Shown one piece after another: positions 43,676-51,194 of a stretch of DNA of 64,000 nt. The DNA is from Kribbella monticola. GTDB lineage: Bacteria; Actinomycetota; Actinomycetes; Propionibacteriales; Kribbellaceae. Under the pieces are notes generated by a model that made no database searches, was not told the DNA's origin, and saw only the letters and a list, made by a program, of their open reading frames with translations. A program made the translations under genes and the position numbers. Where the stretch lies: assembly GCF_003261635.1 (NCBI RefSeq), contig NZ_QFXK01000039.1:558001-622000 (forward strand). Reading direction: 5' to 3'. Every line of letters begins with the position of its first letter. Position 1 is the first letter of the stretch.

Positions 43676-44293
43676 TCAGGTGAGGAACTTGGGGAGGGTT
43701 TGTTCGGTGGCTGTGCGGAGGGTGGGGAGGGCGGTGGGGTCGCCGGCGAGGTGGCGGAAGAGGGCTTGCTGGAAGAGGCCGTCGAGGAGGCCGTAGGCGG
43801 TGGCGGGGGTGACTGTGAGGTCGCGGCCGGCCAGGTCGGCGTACGTGGTGACGATGCGCCAGATCATCTGTTCGAGGGACTTGTCGATCTCCAGGGTGTC
43901 CTCGCGGAAGGACTCCTCGAAGAGGGACTGGTTGCGGAGGTCGTACCACAGGCGGTGCATGGTGGCGTCTTCTTCGCAGGTGACGGCCAGGGCCGCACCG
44001 AAGTCGACCTTGAGTTGGTCTGCGTCCTCGGCGGTGGCGACGATCTGGTCGTACCGCGTGACGCACTCGGCCTTGTACTGCTTGACGCAGTACATGATCA
44101 GCTCGACCTTGTCGCGGAAGTAGTAGTGCAGGACGCCGTGCGAGAACTCCGAGTTCTGCGCGATCTCGCGCAGGCTGGTGCGGGCGTAGCCGAGCTGGGA
44201 CAGCGTTCGCAGCGCCGAGGTGGCGAGCTGGGAGCGGCGCTCCGCGAACTTGTCCACCTGCCGGCGCGAGATGCGATCGGTCACCTCGGTCAC
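43676..44293 (-). CDS. TetR-family transcriptional regulator
   Basis: 205 aa. N-terminal HTH: RRSQLATSALRTLSQLGYARTSLREIAQNSEFSHGVLHYYFRDKVEL, a standard TetR pattern, and a helical ligand domain with LWYDLRNQSLFEESFREDTLEID. It is divergent from the SDR gene; the 202-base intergenic region carries two 16-bp operator-like repeats 22 bases apart. It therefore probably represses the SDR/saccharopine-dehydrogenase-like/acyl-CoA-ligase group and itself. The ligand is likely an acyl-CoA or lipid, by analogy with catabolic TetR proteins. Confidence 0.92.
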   Translation of the reverse strand: MTEVTDRISRRQVDKFAERRSQLATSALRTLSQLGYARTSLREIAQNSEFSHGVLHYYFRDKVELIMYCVKQYKAECVTRYDQIVATAEDADQLKVDFGAALAVTCEEDATMHRLWYDLRNQSLFEESFREDTLEIDKSLEQMIWRIVTTYADLAGRDLTVTPATAYGLLDGLFQQALFRHLAGDPTALPTLRTATEQTLPKFLT

Positions 44294-44378
44294 GTCAGGC
44301 CTCCTGGAATCCCGGCTGCGACCACGATCGGATCGCGCCGGAGGTAGTCCTCCGACTGTACCCCGAACGAAACGATTT

Positions 44379-44416
44379 CTTGACAGTTGTCCAAGGAACT
44401 CTTGACGACTGTCCAG
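44379..44416. promoter_or_regulatory. Twin operator-like repeats between TetR and SDR genes
   Basis: TCTTGACAGTTGTCCA (44379-44394) and TCTTGACGACTGTCCA (44401-44416) match at 13 of 16 positions and are 22 bases apart, two helical turns. Each has a GAC...GTC core; the first contains GACA-GT-TGTC. Two TTGAC elements could be overlapping -35 boxes. Confidence 0.55.
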
Positions 44417-44495
44417 ATCTCCACAACGCTGTCAGGACCGCCCGGTCACCGCACCTCATCGGTGATCGGGCACCCCGCAGCGGGAGGAGAAGTGC

Positions 44496-45293
44496 ATGTA
44501 CGACCTGACCGGCCGCAAGGCGCTGGTGACCGGGGGCGCTCGTGGCCTCGGGGCGGGGATGGCCGAGGCGCTGGCGAAGGCCGGTGCTTCGGTGGTGATC
44601 GCGGACATCCAGGAAGATCTCGGCAAGGCGACCGCGGACCGGCTGAAGGACACCGGCGCCACCGCCGCCTTCGTGCCACTGGATGTCACCGACGACGCGA
44701 ACTGGGAGGCGGCCGTCACCGCCACCATCGCTGAGCTCGGCGGTCTGGACATCCTGGTGAACAACGCCGGCGTCGAACTGTCCGGTCTGGTCGTCGACCT
44801 CGATCCGGCCGATGTCCGCACGATGCTGGAGATCAACGTGCTGGGCACCGCGCTCGGCGTGAAGCACGCGTTCCGGGCGATGCGCCCGGGTGGACCGGCG
44901 GGGTCTGGTGGCTCGGTGGTCAACATCTCCAGCGTTGCGGCGACGATCCCGTTCCCGGGCATCGCCGGGTACTCCGCGACCAAGTCGGCGGTGGACCGGC
45001 TGACCCGGGTCGCCGCGATGGAGTCCGGCAAGCTCGGGTACGGCGTACGCGTCAACTGTGTGTACCCCGGCCTGGTGCCGACCGAGATGGGCATGCAGCT
45101 GGCCGCGGACATGGTCACCCTCGGGCTCTGGCCGTCGGCGGAAGCCGCCGTCGGTGACGTGATCGGGCTGACCCCGCTCGGGCGCCTCGGCGAGGTCGGC
45201 GACATGGCCGACGCGGTCGTGTTCCTGGCCTCCGACGCCGCCAAGTTCATCACCGGCGCGGGCCTGCCGGTCGACGGCGGAATGGGCATGTGA
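44496..45293 (+). CDS. Short-chain dehydrogenase/reductase
   Basis: 265 aa. Classical SDR: coenzyme motif TGGARGLGAG (12-21), NNAGVEL, catalytic Ser in NISSVAATIPF, Tyr159-x3-Lys163 (YSATK), and PGLVPTEMG. An Asp near 37 (VIADIQED) favours NAD. Likely a 3-hydroxyacyl-CoA or steroid-type hydroxyl oxidation, judged by the acyl-CoA ligase two genes on. ATG 44496 follows GGGAGGAG. Its stop overlaps the next ATG (TGATG). Confidence 0.92.
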   Translation: MYDLTGRKALVTGGARGLGAGMAEALAKAGASVVIADIQEDLGKATADRLKDTGATAAFVPLDVTDDANWEAAVTATIAELGGLDILVNNAGVELSGLVVDLDPADVRTMLEINVLGTALGVKHAFRAMRPGGPAGSGGSVVNISSVAATIPFPGIAGYSATKSAVDRLTRVAAMESGKLGYGVRVNCVYPGLVPTEMGMQLAADMVTLGLWPSAEAAVGDVIGLTPLGRLGEVGDMADAVVFLASDAAKFITGAGLPVDGGMGM

Positions 45294-46411
45294 TGGGCGG
45301 CAAACCGGTCGTCGTGTACGGCGCCTCGGGGTACACGGGCCGGCTCGTCTGCGAGTACCTGCGCGAATACAACGTCCCCTTCATCGCAGCGGGACGCGAC
45401 AAGGCCCGGGTACAAGAGGTTCTCGACAAGGTCCCCGGTATCGAGACTGTCGACCACGAGGTGGTCGAGGTCGAGCACAACGTCTCTGCGCTCACCGAGC
45501 TGTTCAGCGGCGCCAAGGTCGTGAGCAACATGGTCGGCCCGTTCGTCAAGTACGGGCCCGAGGTGGTCGAGGCGTCCCTGGCGGCCGGCTGCCATTACCT
45601 GGACACCACCGGCGAGCAGGACTGGATGCTGGAGGCGGAGAAGAACTGGAGCGACAAGTTCGCCGCGCAAGGCCTGTTGCTGTCGCCGGGTGTCGCCCAG
45701 ATGTACACGACCGGCGAGATCGCGGCGAACATCTGCCTGGAGACACCGGGGCTCGACACGCTCGACATCCTGGTGCTCTGGAAGGGCTTCCCGACGTACG
45801 CGTCGACCCAGACGATCTTCACCATTCTGAAGGCGGACTGGCACTACCTCGAACAGAACGAACTCGTGAAGTGGGATCCGTTGACCACTTTCGAGGTGAA
45901 CGTCCCGGGACAGCATGCGAGTGCCCTCGCGCTGCCCTGGGGTGGGACGAGCCACCCGGTGTGGTTCAGGCACGACCCCCGGGTGGCCAACGTCAAGGTG
46001 GCCGGCGGCGTCTTCGACCGGACCGTCATGCAGGGCGTCGTCGAGGCGGTGAAGATGGTGGAGAGCCAGATCAAGACGCTCCCCCTCGACCAGCAGGACG
46101 CCGCGCTCGGCGAGGTCGCCGCCTCGGTGCAGGCGAGCATGCCACCCCGGGAGAACCCGAGGATCAACACCTCGCTCGACTCGGTCCACGCCTCGGGTCC
46201 GCTCGGCCGGGCGCACTGTGTCATCCACGGCAACAGCAACTACAAGCAAACCGGTGCACTGCAGGCGTACGCGGCGTACTCGTTGCTTCAGCAGCCGCCG
46301 CGTCGCGCCGGACTCGCGTCGGCCTGCCAGGCCTTCGGACACCGCGAACTACTCGGCGTACTACGCAGCTTCGGGCTGGTACTCGAGCCGGTCGTGACCG
46401 TGCACCACTGA
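45293..46411 (+). CDS. Saccharopine dehydrogenase-like NAD(P)-binding protein
   Basis: 372 aa from ATG 45293, sharing one base with the SDR stop codon. The N-terminal Rossmann motif is VVYGASGYTGRLV (7-19), followed by the family blocks VVSNMVGPFVKYG and GCHYLDTTGEQDW. The last 180 residues do not contain lysine-pathway features, so it is an acyl- or polyketide-modifying reductase-like relative (trans-acting enoyl reductase type), not lysine biosynthesis; the actual reaction is unknown. Two strong hairpins follow. Confidence 0.88.
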   Translation: MGGKPVVVYGASGYTGRLVCEYLREYNVPFIAAGRDKARVQEVLDKVPGIETVDHEVVEVEHNVSALTELFSGAKVVSNMVGPFVKYGPEVVEASLAAGCHYLDTTGEQDWMLEAEKNWSDKFAAQGLLLSPGVAQMYTTGEIAANICLETPGLDTLDILVLWKGFPTYASTQTIFTILKADWHYLEQNELVKWDPLTTFEVNVPGQHASALALPWGGTSHPVWFRHDPRVANVKVAGGVFDRTVMQGVVEAVKMVESQIKTLPLDQQDAALGEVAASVQASMPPRENPRINTSLDSVHASGPLGRAHCVIHGNSNYKQTGALQAYAAYSLLQQPPRRAGLASACQAFGHRELLGVLRSFGLVLEPVVTVHH

Positions 46412-46414
46412 TCG

Positions 46415-46511
46415 CCCGCGCCGGGGTCGCCACAGGACGAGGCGTACCCGGCGCGGGACACCAGGACCAGGTGCGGGAGTTCTACCCACCCCCCGGGCGC
46501 TCCCGCACCTG
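46415..46511 (+). terminator. Two successive hairpins before the acyl-CoA ligase
   Basis: First: CCCGCGCCGGG (46415-46425) with CCCGGCGCGGG (46447-46457). Second: CAGGTGCGGGAG (46468-46479) with CTCCCGCACCTG (46500-46511). Both are perfect. They would end the SDR transcript or modulate entry into the ligase gene, whose start is 48 bases further on. Confidence 0.65.
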
Positions 46512-46559
46512 CACCTGGATCCACCTACCGGGACTGGGGAATCGCGTTTGGGAGCTGGC

Positions 46560-48092
46560 GTGCGGTTGTTCGACTACCTCGACAAGGGGGCCTCGCTCGG
46601 ACCGGACGAGCCCTGCCTGACCATGAACGGGGCCAGCCTCAGCTATGCCGAGGTGCAGGAGTTCTCCCACCAGGTGGCTCGCGCACTGCACAAGTCCGGG
46701 ATCTCACCGGGCGACAAGGTCGCCATCCTGTCGGCGAACAACCCGATCTCGTTCGCCTGCGTCTTCGGCATCTCCCGGGCCGGCGCGGTCTGGTGCCCGA
46801 TCAATCCTCGCAACGAGGCGGCCGAGAACCGCGAACTGCTGGACTCCTTCGATTGCTCCTGCTTGATCTTCCAGCGCGCGTTCCTCCCGCTGGTCGAACG
46901 GATCCTGCCCGACCTACCCAAGCTGACCACGGTGATCTGCCTGGACGATTCCTTGCCGATAGCCACGAGCTTGGTCGACTGGCTGGACGGCGTACCGGCT
47001 GATCCGTGGGAGGCGCCGGCCCTCGACGACCTCGCGCTGCTGGTCGGCACCGGCGGGACCACCGGCCGGCCGAAGGGGGTGATGCTGACCGGGCGGAACC
47101 TGGAGACGATGTCGGCGATCACCTTGATGAGCTACCCGTTCGAGGGGCGGCCGACCTATCTCGCCCTTGCTCCGTTGACGCACGCGGCCGGCGTGCTGTG
47201 CTTCCCGATCCTCGCGCTCGGCGGCGAGGTGGTGATCATGCCCGCGCCGGACCTGGGCGACTTCCTTGCCTTGATCGAACGGCATCGCGTCACTCATACC
47301 TTCTTGCCGCCGACGCTCATCTACATGTTGCTGTCCCACGATGCCTTGTCCACAACGGATCTGAACTCCCTGCAGTGCTTCTGGTACGGCGCCGCGCCGA
47401 TGTCCGCGGCACGCCTGGAAGAGGCGCTGACCCGCATCGGGCCGGTGATGGGGCAACTGTTCGGTCAGAGCGAGGCGCCGATGATGATCGCGACGATGGC
47501 GCCGGCCGACCACTTCCACGCCGACGGGTCGATGGCGGTCGAGCGGTTCACCTCCGCCGGGCGGCCGAGTCCGCTCACCCAGGTGGCGATCATGACCGAC
47601 GACGGGCAACTGGCCGGTCGTGGCGAACGCGGGGAGATCGTGGTCCGGGGGTCGCTGGTGATGGCCGGTTACTACCGGGACCCGGAGGCGACGGCGGCTT
47701 CCTCGCAGTACGGCTGGCATCACACGGGGGACATCGGGTTCCTCGACGAGTTCAACTACCTCTACCTAGTGGATCGAGCGAAAGACATGATCATCACCGG
47801 CGGATTCAACGTCTACTCGGCCGAGGTCGAGCAGGCGCTGATGGCCTACCCGGCCGTTCGCGACTGCGCCGTCGTCGGGATGCCCGACGAGAAGTGGGGC
47901 GAGCGGGTGACCGCCGTACTGCAACTGCACCCGGGGCTGACGGTGACGGAGTCCGAAGTACGGAACTTCGTCAAGAGCCGGCTCGGTGGGGTGAAGACGC
48001 CCAAACAGGTCGTGGTCTGGGACGACCTGCCCCGGTCCAAGGTGGGCAAGGTGCTCAAGAACGAGGTGAAGGCACGCCTGTTAAATCAGTAG
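46560..48092 (+). CDS. AMP-forming acyl-CoA ligase (FadD-like)
   Basis: 510 aa from GTG 46560, six bases after GGGAG; TTG 46548 is a poorer start. Adenylation-enzyme motifs are the P-loop VGTGGTTGRPKGVM (about 161-174), FGQSEAPMM, GYYRDPEATA, the YLVDRAKDMIITGGFNVYSAEVE hinge and the catalytic Lys in RSKVGKVLKNEV. It activates a carboxylic acid to its CoA ester; chain length or aromatic nature cannot be told. It may belong to the TetR-regulated group despite the hairpins upstream. Confidence 0.92.
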   Translation: MRLFDYLDKGASLGPDEPCLTMNGASLSYAEVQEFSHQVARALHKSGISPGDKVAILSANNPISFACVFGISRAGAVWCPINPRNEAAENRELLDSFDCSCLIFQRAFLPLVERILPDLPKLTTVICLDDSLPIATSLVDWLDGVPADPWEAPALDDLALLVGTGGTTGRPKGVMLTGRNLETMSAITLMSYPFEGRPTYLALAPLTHAAGVLCFPILALGGEVVIMPAPDLGDFLALIERHRVTHTFLPPTLIYMLLSHDALSTTDLNSLQCFWYGAAPMSAARLEEALTRIGPVMGQLFGQSEAPMMIATMAPADHFHADGSMAVERFTSAGRPSPLTQVAIMTDDGQLAGRGERGEIVVRGSLVMAGYYRDPEATAASSQYGWHHTGDIGFLDEFNYLYLVDRAKDMIITGGFNVYSAEVEQALMAYPAVRDCAVVGMPDEKWGERVTAVLQLHPGLTVTESEVRNFVKSRLGGVKTPKQVVVWDDLPRSKVGKVLKNEVKARLLNQ

Positions 48093-48150
48093 GCGATGAC
48101 ACCCGCGACAGTTAAGGTTGCGGTCGAGCGACGGAAGGGAGGTGAGCGCG

Positions 48151-48198
48151 ATGTCGAGTGTTCCCGTCGTGCTGCCTGTCCGTCGCACCCGCGACTGA
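48151..48198 (+). CDS. 15-codon leader peptide
   Basis: MSSVPVVLPVRRTRD, encoded from ATG 48151 to TGA 48196-48198, is preceded by GGAAGGGAGGTGAG, one of the strongest Shine-Dalgarno sequences in the window, nine bases from the ATG. Its stop lies 36 bases before the DinB gene start, and an occluding hairpin starts 10 bases after the stop. The Arg-Arg-Thr-Arg run near the end could be the stalling region. Its existence is inferred from signal strength and position. Confidence 0.6.
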   Translation: MSSVPVVLPVRRTRD

Positions 48199-48208
48199 GA
48201 TCCCGGGC

Positions 48209-48230
48209 AGCTCCTTTCTTCCTTGGAGCT
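48209..48230 (+). promoter_or_regulatory. Hairpin sequestering the Shine-Dalgarno of the first DinB gene
   Basis: AGCTCC (48209-48214) pairs with GGAGCT (48225-48230); the 3' arm contains the GGAG that serves ATG 48235. A ribosome finishing or stalled on the leader peptide would cover the 5' arm and free the site. Confidence 0.55.
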
Positions 48231-48234
48231 TTGA

Positions 48235-48765
48235 ATGACTGTTGTTTCCCGTCCGCCGCTGACCTCTGACGAGCGGACCCAACTGACCGGCTGGCTGGAT
48301 CTGCAGCGATCCTTCGTGCGGATGAAGTGCGAAGGCCTCAGCGAGGAAGACGCGCATCGCAAGCTGTTGCCAACCTCGCCGCTGATGACGATTGCGGGCC
48401 TGGTCGCCCACCTGCGCTGGAACGAGTACTCGTGGTTCCAGCTCAACCTGATGGGCGTGCCGGACACCGGGCAGACCCCGTGGACCGAGGACGGGCATCC
48501 CGACGCGGAGATGTTCGTCGACGACGTACCGCTGGCTCAGTTGCTGGACGAGTACGACGCCGAGTGCGCCCGGTCGAACGAGACGATCGCCGGATTGTCG
48601 CTGGACGAGGTGGAGAAAGGCCCGTACGCCGCCAAGGGCGAAGCCGCCTCGCTGCGGTACGTCCTCTGCCACATGATCGAGGAGACCGCGCGGCATCTCG
48701 GTCACCTCGACATCATCCGCGAACTGCTGGACGGTACGACCAGCTACACCAAGGCGCCCGAGTGA
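48235..48765 (+). CDS. DinB/DUF664-family protein (mycothiol-dependent S-transferase-like), copy 1
   Basis: 176 aa from ATG 48235. A four-helix DinB-like bundle with candidate metal ligands His59 (AHLRWNEYSW) and His154/His157 in CHMIEETARHLGHLDIIREL; a PDTGQTPWTEDGHPD loop is typical of DUF664. Several DUF664 proteins are metal-dependent thiol (mycothiol or bacillithiol) S-transferases used in detoxification, which is the likely but unproved role. Translation is probably controlled by the leader peptide and hairpin. The stop overlaps the GTG of copy 2 (GTGA). Confidence 0.87.
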   Translation: MTVVSRPPLTSDERTQLTGWLDLQRSFVRMKCEGLSEEDAHRKLLPTSPLMTIAGLVAHLRWNEYSWFQLNLMGVPDTGQTPWTEDGHPDAEMFVDDVPLAQLLDEYDAECARSNETIAGLSLDEVEKGPYAAKGEAASLRYVLCHMIEETARHLGHLDIIRELLDGTTSYTKAPE

Positions 48766-49265
48766 CCGGCCGACCTCCGCTCACCGGTGACGAACGGACG
48801 CAGCTCGTCGGCTGGCTCGACCTGCAACGATCGCTCGTCCGCGGCAAGTGCGAGGGACTGAGCGAAGCCGACGCCTATCGCAAACTGCTGCCGACCTCGC
48901 CGTTGATGACGGTAGCGGGACTCGTGTCGCACATGCGCTGGATCGAGTACTCCTGGTTCCACGAGGACCTGCTCGGCGTTCCGGACACCGGCCAGACGCC
49001 GTGGACCGAAGGTGGTCCGCGGAACGAGGAGATGATGGTGGACGGCGTCCCGCTCGCCCGACTGCTGGACGAGTACGACGAGGAGTGCGCTCGATCGAAC
49101 GAGATCGTCGCCGGGTTCTCTCTCGACGACGTGCAGCGCGCACCTGATCGCGACGGAAACCAAGCCTCGGTGCGGTTCATCCTCTGCCACATGATCGAGG
49201 AAACGGCCCGCCACCTCGGCCACCTCGACATCCTCCGCGAACTCCTCGACGGCAAGACCGGCTAG
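48762..49265 (+). CDS. DinB/DUF664-family protein, copy 2
   Basis: 167 aa from GTG 48762, overlapping copy 1 by four bases. It aligns with copy 1 over its full length without gaps in the core and is about 70% identical by eye, including the SHMRWIEYSW and CHMIEETARHLGHLDILREL metal-site segments, so it is a recent tandem duplicate with all candidate ligands kept. The N-terminal GRPPLTGDERTQLVGWLDLQRS also matches. Divergence is greatest around residues 90-130. Function as for copy 1. Confidence 0.87.
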   Translation: MTGRPPLTGDERTQLVGWLDLQRSLVRGKCEGLSEADAYRKLLPTSPLMTVAGLVSHMRWIEYSWFHEDLLGVPDTGQTPWTEGGPRNEEMMVDGVPLARLLDEYDEECARSNEIVAGFSLDDVQRAPDRDGNQASVRFILCHMIEETARHLGHLDILRELLDGKTG

Positions 49266-49288
49266 CCCGCTTGGCGTAGTACGTGGAA

Positions 49289-49363
49289 CAGCCCCCGGCG
49301 CGCGGCGCGGCGGGGGCTGGCGGTTGGGAGCCAGGGGGTCCTGGGCGGAGGGCCCCCTGGCTC
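49289..49363. terminator. Two hairpins between the convergent DinB and protease genes
   Basis: CAGCCCCCG (49289-49297) pairs with CGGGGGCTG (49311-49319), and GAGCCAGGGGG (49328-49338) pairs with CCCCCTGGCTC (49353-49363). One probably serves each direction. Confidence 0.75.
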
Positions 49364-49366
49364 AGT

Positions 49367-50827
49367 TCAGGGGCGGTGTACTGCGTCGAGGGCGTCGGCG
49401 ATGCCTTCGCCGAAGAAGGCGTTGTTGGCGGTGGTGCCGGTGCAGCGGGCGTCCGGGGTGGTCGGGCACGCGGTGTCGTCGGCTTCCTTGCGGAGGGCCT
49501 TCTCCAGGTCGCGCGGCGTCCACCAGGGGTGCACCGACTTCATCAGGGCGGCGACGCCGGTGACGTGCGGCGACGCCATCGAAGTACCGCTCATCGTTCC
49601 GTAGCCGCCACCCGGCAAGGTGGACAGGATGCCACTACCAGGAGCCGCGACGTCGATCTTGTTCAGACCGAAGTTGGAGAAGCTGCTCAGCGCCCGCGCC
49701 TGGGTGGTGCTGGCGACCGTGATCACGCCGGGCAGTTCGGTCGGCAGGTCGAGGCAGCTGTTGTTGAGCTGGCGCGGTGCCGGGGTGCTGTCGTCCGGGC
49801 TGCCGTTGTCGGTGGTCTTGTTGGCCAGGTCGTAGCTCGAGTTACCGGCCGCCGCGACGGACAGCACGCCCTTCTTGGTGGCGAATGCGACAGCACGCCG
49901 TACCGACTCCTGGACGGCGCCCTGGTCGCCGTTGTCCTTGCACCAGAATTCCCACGGGTCGATGTAGTAGCTGTGGTTCGTCACGTCCATGTGGTGCTCG
50001 GCGGCCCAGATCCAGCCGCAGATCGCGTACTCCGGGTAGATGAACCCGTCGTCGTTGACCACCTTCACCGAAGCGATCCGGACGCCCGGCGCGACTCCGA
50101 CGATGCCGATGCCGTTCCGGGCGGCAGCCACCGTGCCGGCCACGTGTGTGCCGTGGAAGCTGGTGGTCGGCCGCCAGGCGCCGACGGTGGTGTCGGGTAC
50201 GCCGTTGTTGATGCAGTTGACCGAGTCGCGGGCGTCGAAGTTCGGCGCCAGGTCCGGGTGCGTGTCGTCCACACCGCTGTCGTTGATCCCGACCAGCACC
50301 CGACGCGAACCGTCGGTGACCTCGTGCGCCTGGTCGGCCTTGATCTGCTTCATGTCCCACTGCTCGGCCTCGCGCGGGTCCGCGACCGGCGCGGCCTGGC
50401 CGGCCATCATGCTCTTGGCCGAGGTGAGCTTGGCGGCAGCGGAGCCGACCGGGCCCTCGCTGACGGCGGCGGTCCGGGTGGCGCCGACCGACTGGACTTC
50501 GCGGCCGTTGCGGCCGGTCCGCACGTCGGTACGGAAGTCGGGGTTGGTCGACTGGGCGACCACCACGCCGATCTGGTCGTACGCCTGCACCACGGTGCCG
50601 CCGGCGGCCTTGACCGCGGCCACGACCTTGCGCACGTGACCCGGGCTGGCCTTCGTGTTCACCACGTAGTTCATCAGCACACCAGACTCGGCGGCGGCAG
50701 TGGTGGCGGAGCCGCTCGCCGCGTACGGCGAGGCCTGGGCAGCGGTTGCGGCGCCGGCCGTGGTGAACGCCAGCGCGGCGACGGCCAGTCCGGCACTCAG
50801 CCGGCGGGTACCAAAGGTTCGGAACAC
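49367..50827 (-). CDS. Secreted S8-family (subtilisin-like) serine protease
   Basis: 486 aa from GTG 50827 (GAGGAG six bases upstream). Signal peptide about 1-30 (LSAGLAVAALAFTTAGAATAAQA), a short inhibitor-I9-like propeptide with LMNYVVNTKASPGHVRKVVAAV (about 50-140), and the catalytic domain with Asp183 (GINDSGVDDTHPDL), His225 (FHGTHVAGTVAA), the oxyanion Asn in AAAGNSSYD and Ser416 (SGTSMASPHVTG). Two Cys pairs (for example CINN...CLDL) may form disulfides outside the cell. It is an exported general protease. Divergent from the GntR gene across a DnaA-box cluster. Confidence 0.94.
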   Translation of the reverse strand: MFRTFGTRRLSAGLAVAALAFTTAGAATAAQASPYAASGSATTAAAESGVLMNYVVNTKASPGHVRKVVAAVKAAGGTVVQAYDQIGVVVAQSTNPDFRTDVRTGRNGREVQSVGATRTAAVSEGPVGSAAAKLTSAKSMMAGQAAPVADPREAEQWDMKQIKADQAHEVTDGSRRVLVGINDSGVDDTHPDLAPNFDARDSVNCINNGVPDTTVGAWRPTTSFHGTHVAGTVAAARNGIGIVGVAPGVRIASVKVVNDDGFIYPEYAICGWIWAAEHHMDVTNHSYYIDPWEFWCKDNGDQGAVQESVRRAVAFATKKGVLSVAAAGNSSYDLANKTTDNGSPDDSTPAPRQLNNSCLDLPTELPGVITVASTTQARALSSFSNFGLNKIDVAAPGSGILSTLPGGGYGTMSGTSMASPHVTGVAALMKSVHPWWTPRDLEKALRKEADDTACPTTPDARCTGTTANNAFFGEGIADALDAVHRP

Positions 50828-50981
50828 ACTCTCTCCTCGGGGCGACAGCGAGTGAACGGAAACGCTCCGGGTGACTCTAGAACGGTTCGCGACCTCAGCG
50901 GCTCCTGACCACCCAAGACACGGGAAACCCTGCATTCCGCAGTACCCACCGTTCCCACCGTCACGCTCCGCCCACGACCCC

Positions 50982-51103
50982 TTGCCCACAGCTGTGGAAG
51001 GCCCTGTGGATAACTCGTGGACAAGCGAGGCTGACAGGTGGACAACCTGTGGAGTCAACAGCCGATCCAGGCGCACGTCCCCTGTTGACACCCGTTGTCC
51101 ACA
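50982..51103. promoter_or_regulatory. Cluster of DnaA boxes
   Basis: Five 9-mers within 122 bases match TTGTCCACA/TTATCCACA with at most one mismatch: TTGCCCACA 50982-50990 (+), TGTGGATAA 51005-51013 (-, perfect TTATCCACA), CGTGGACAA 51016-51024 (-), GGTGGACAA 51037-51045 (-), TTGTCCACA 51095-51103 (+, perfect). Weaker GTGGA-containing matches lie between them. The 367-base region between the protease and GntR genes holds this cluster and the promoters of both. No dnaA, dnaN, parAB or AT-rich unwinding element is visible, so it is not an ordinary oriC. Confidence 0.7.
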
Positions 51104-51194
51104 GCTGCCTGGACCTCTCCGCGCCGAGGGCGGTGGATCCTGATGTGTAAGATAGATACAACAGAGATACGAGCTGCATGGATAAGGGTGAGAG

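Noticed and set aside
50982-51103. Chromosomal origin oriC
   Set aside because: DnaA boxes are present, but no dnaA, dnaN, AT-rich unwinding element or the dozens of boxes usual for actinobacterial origins.
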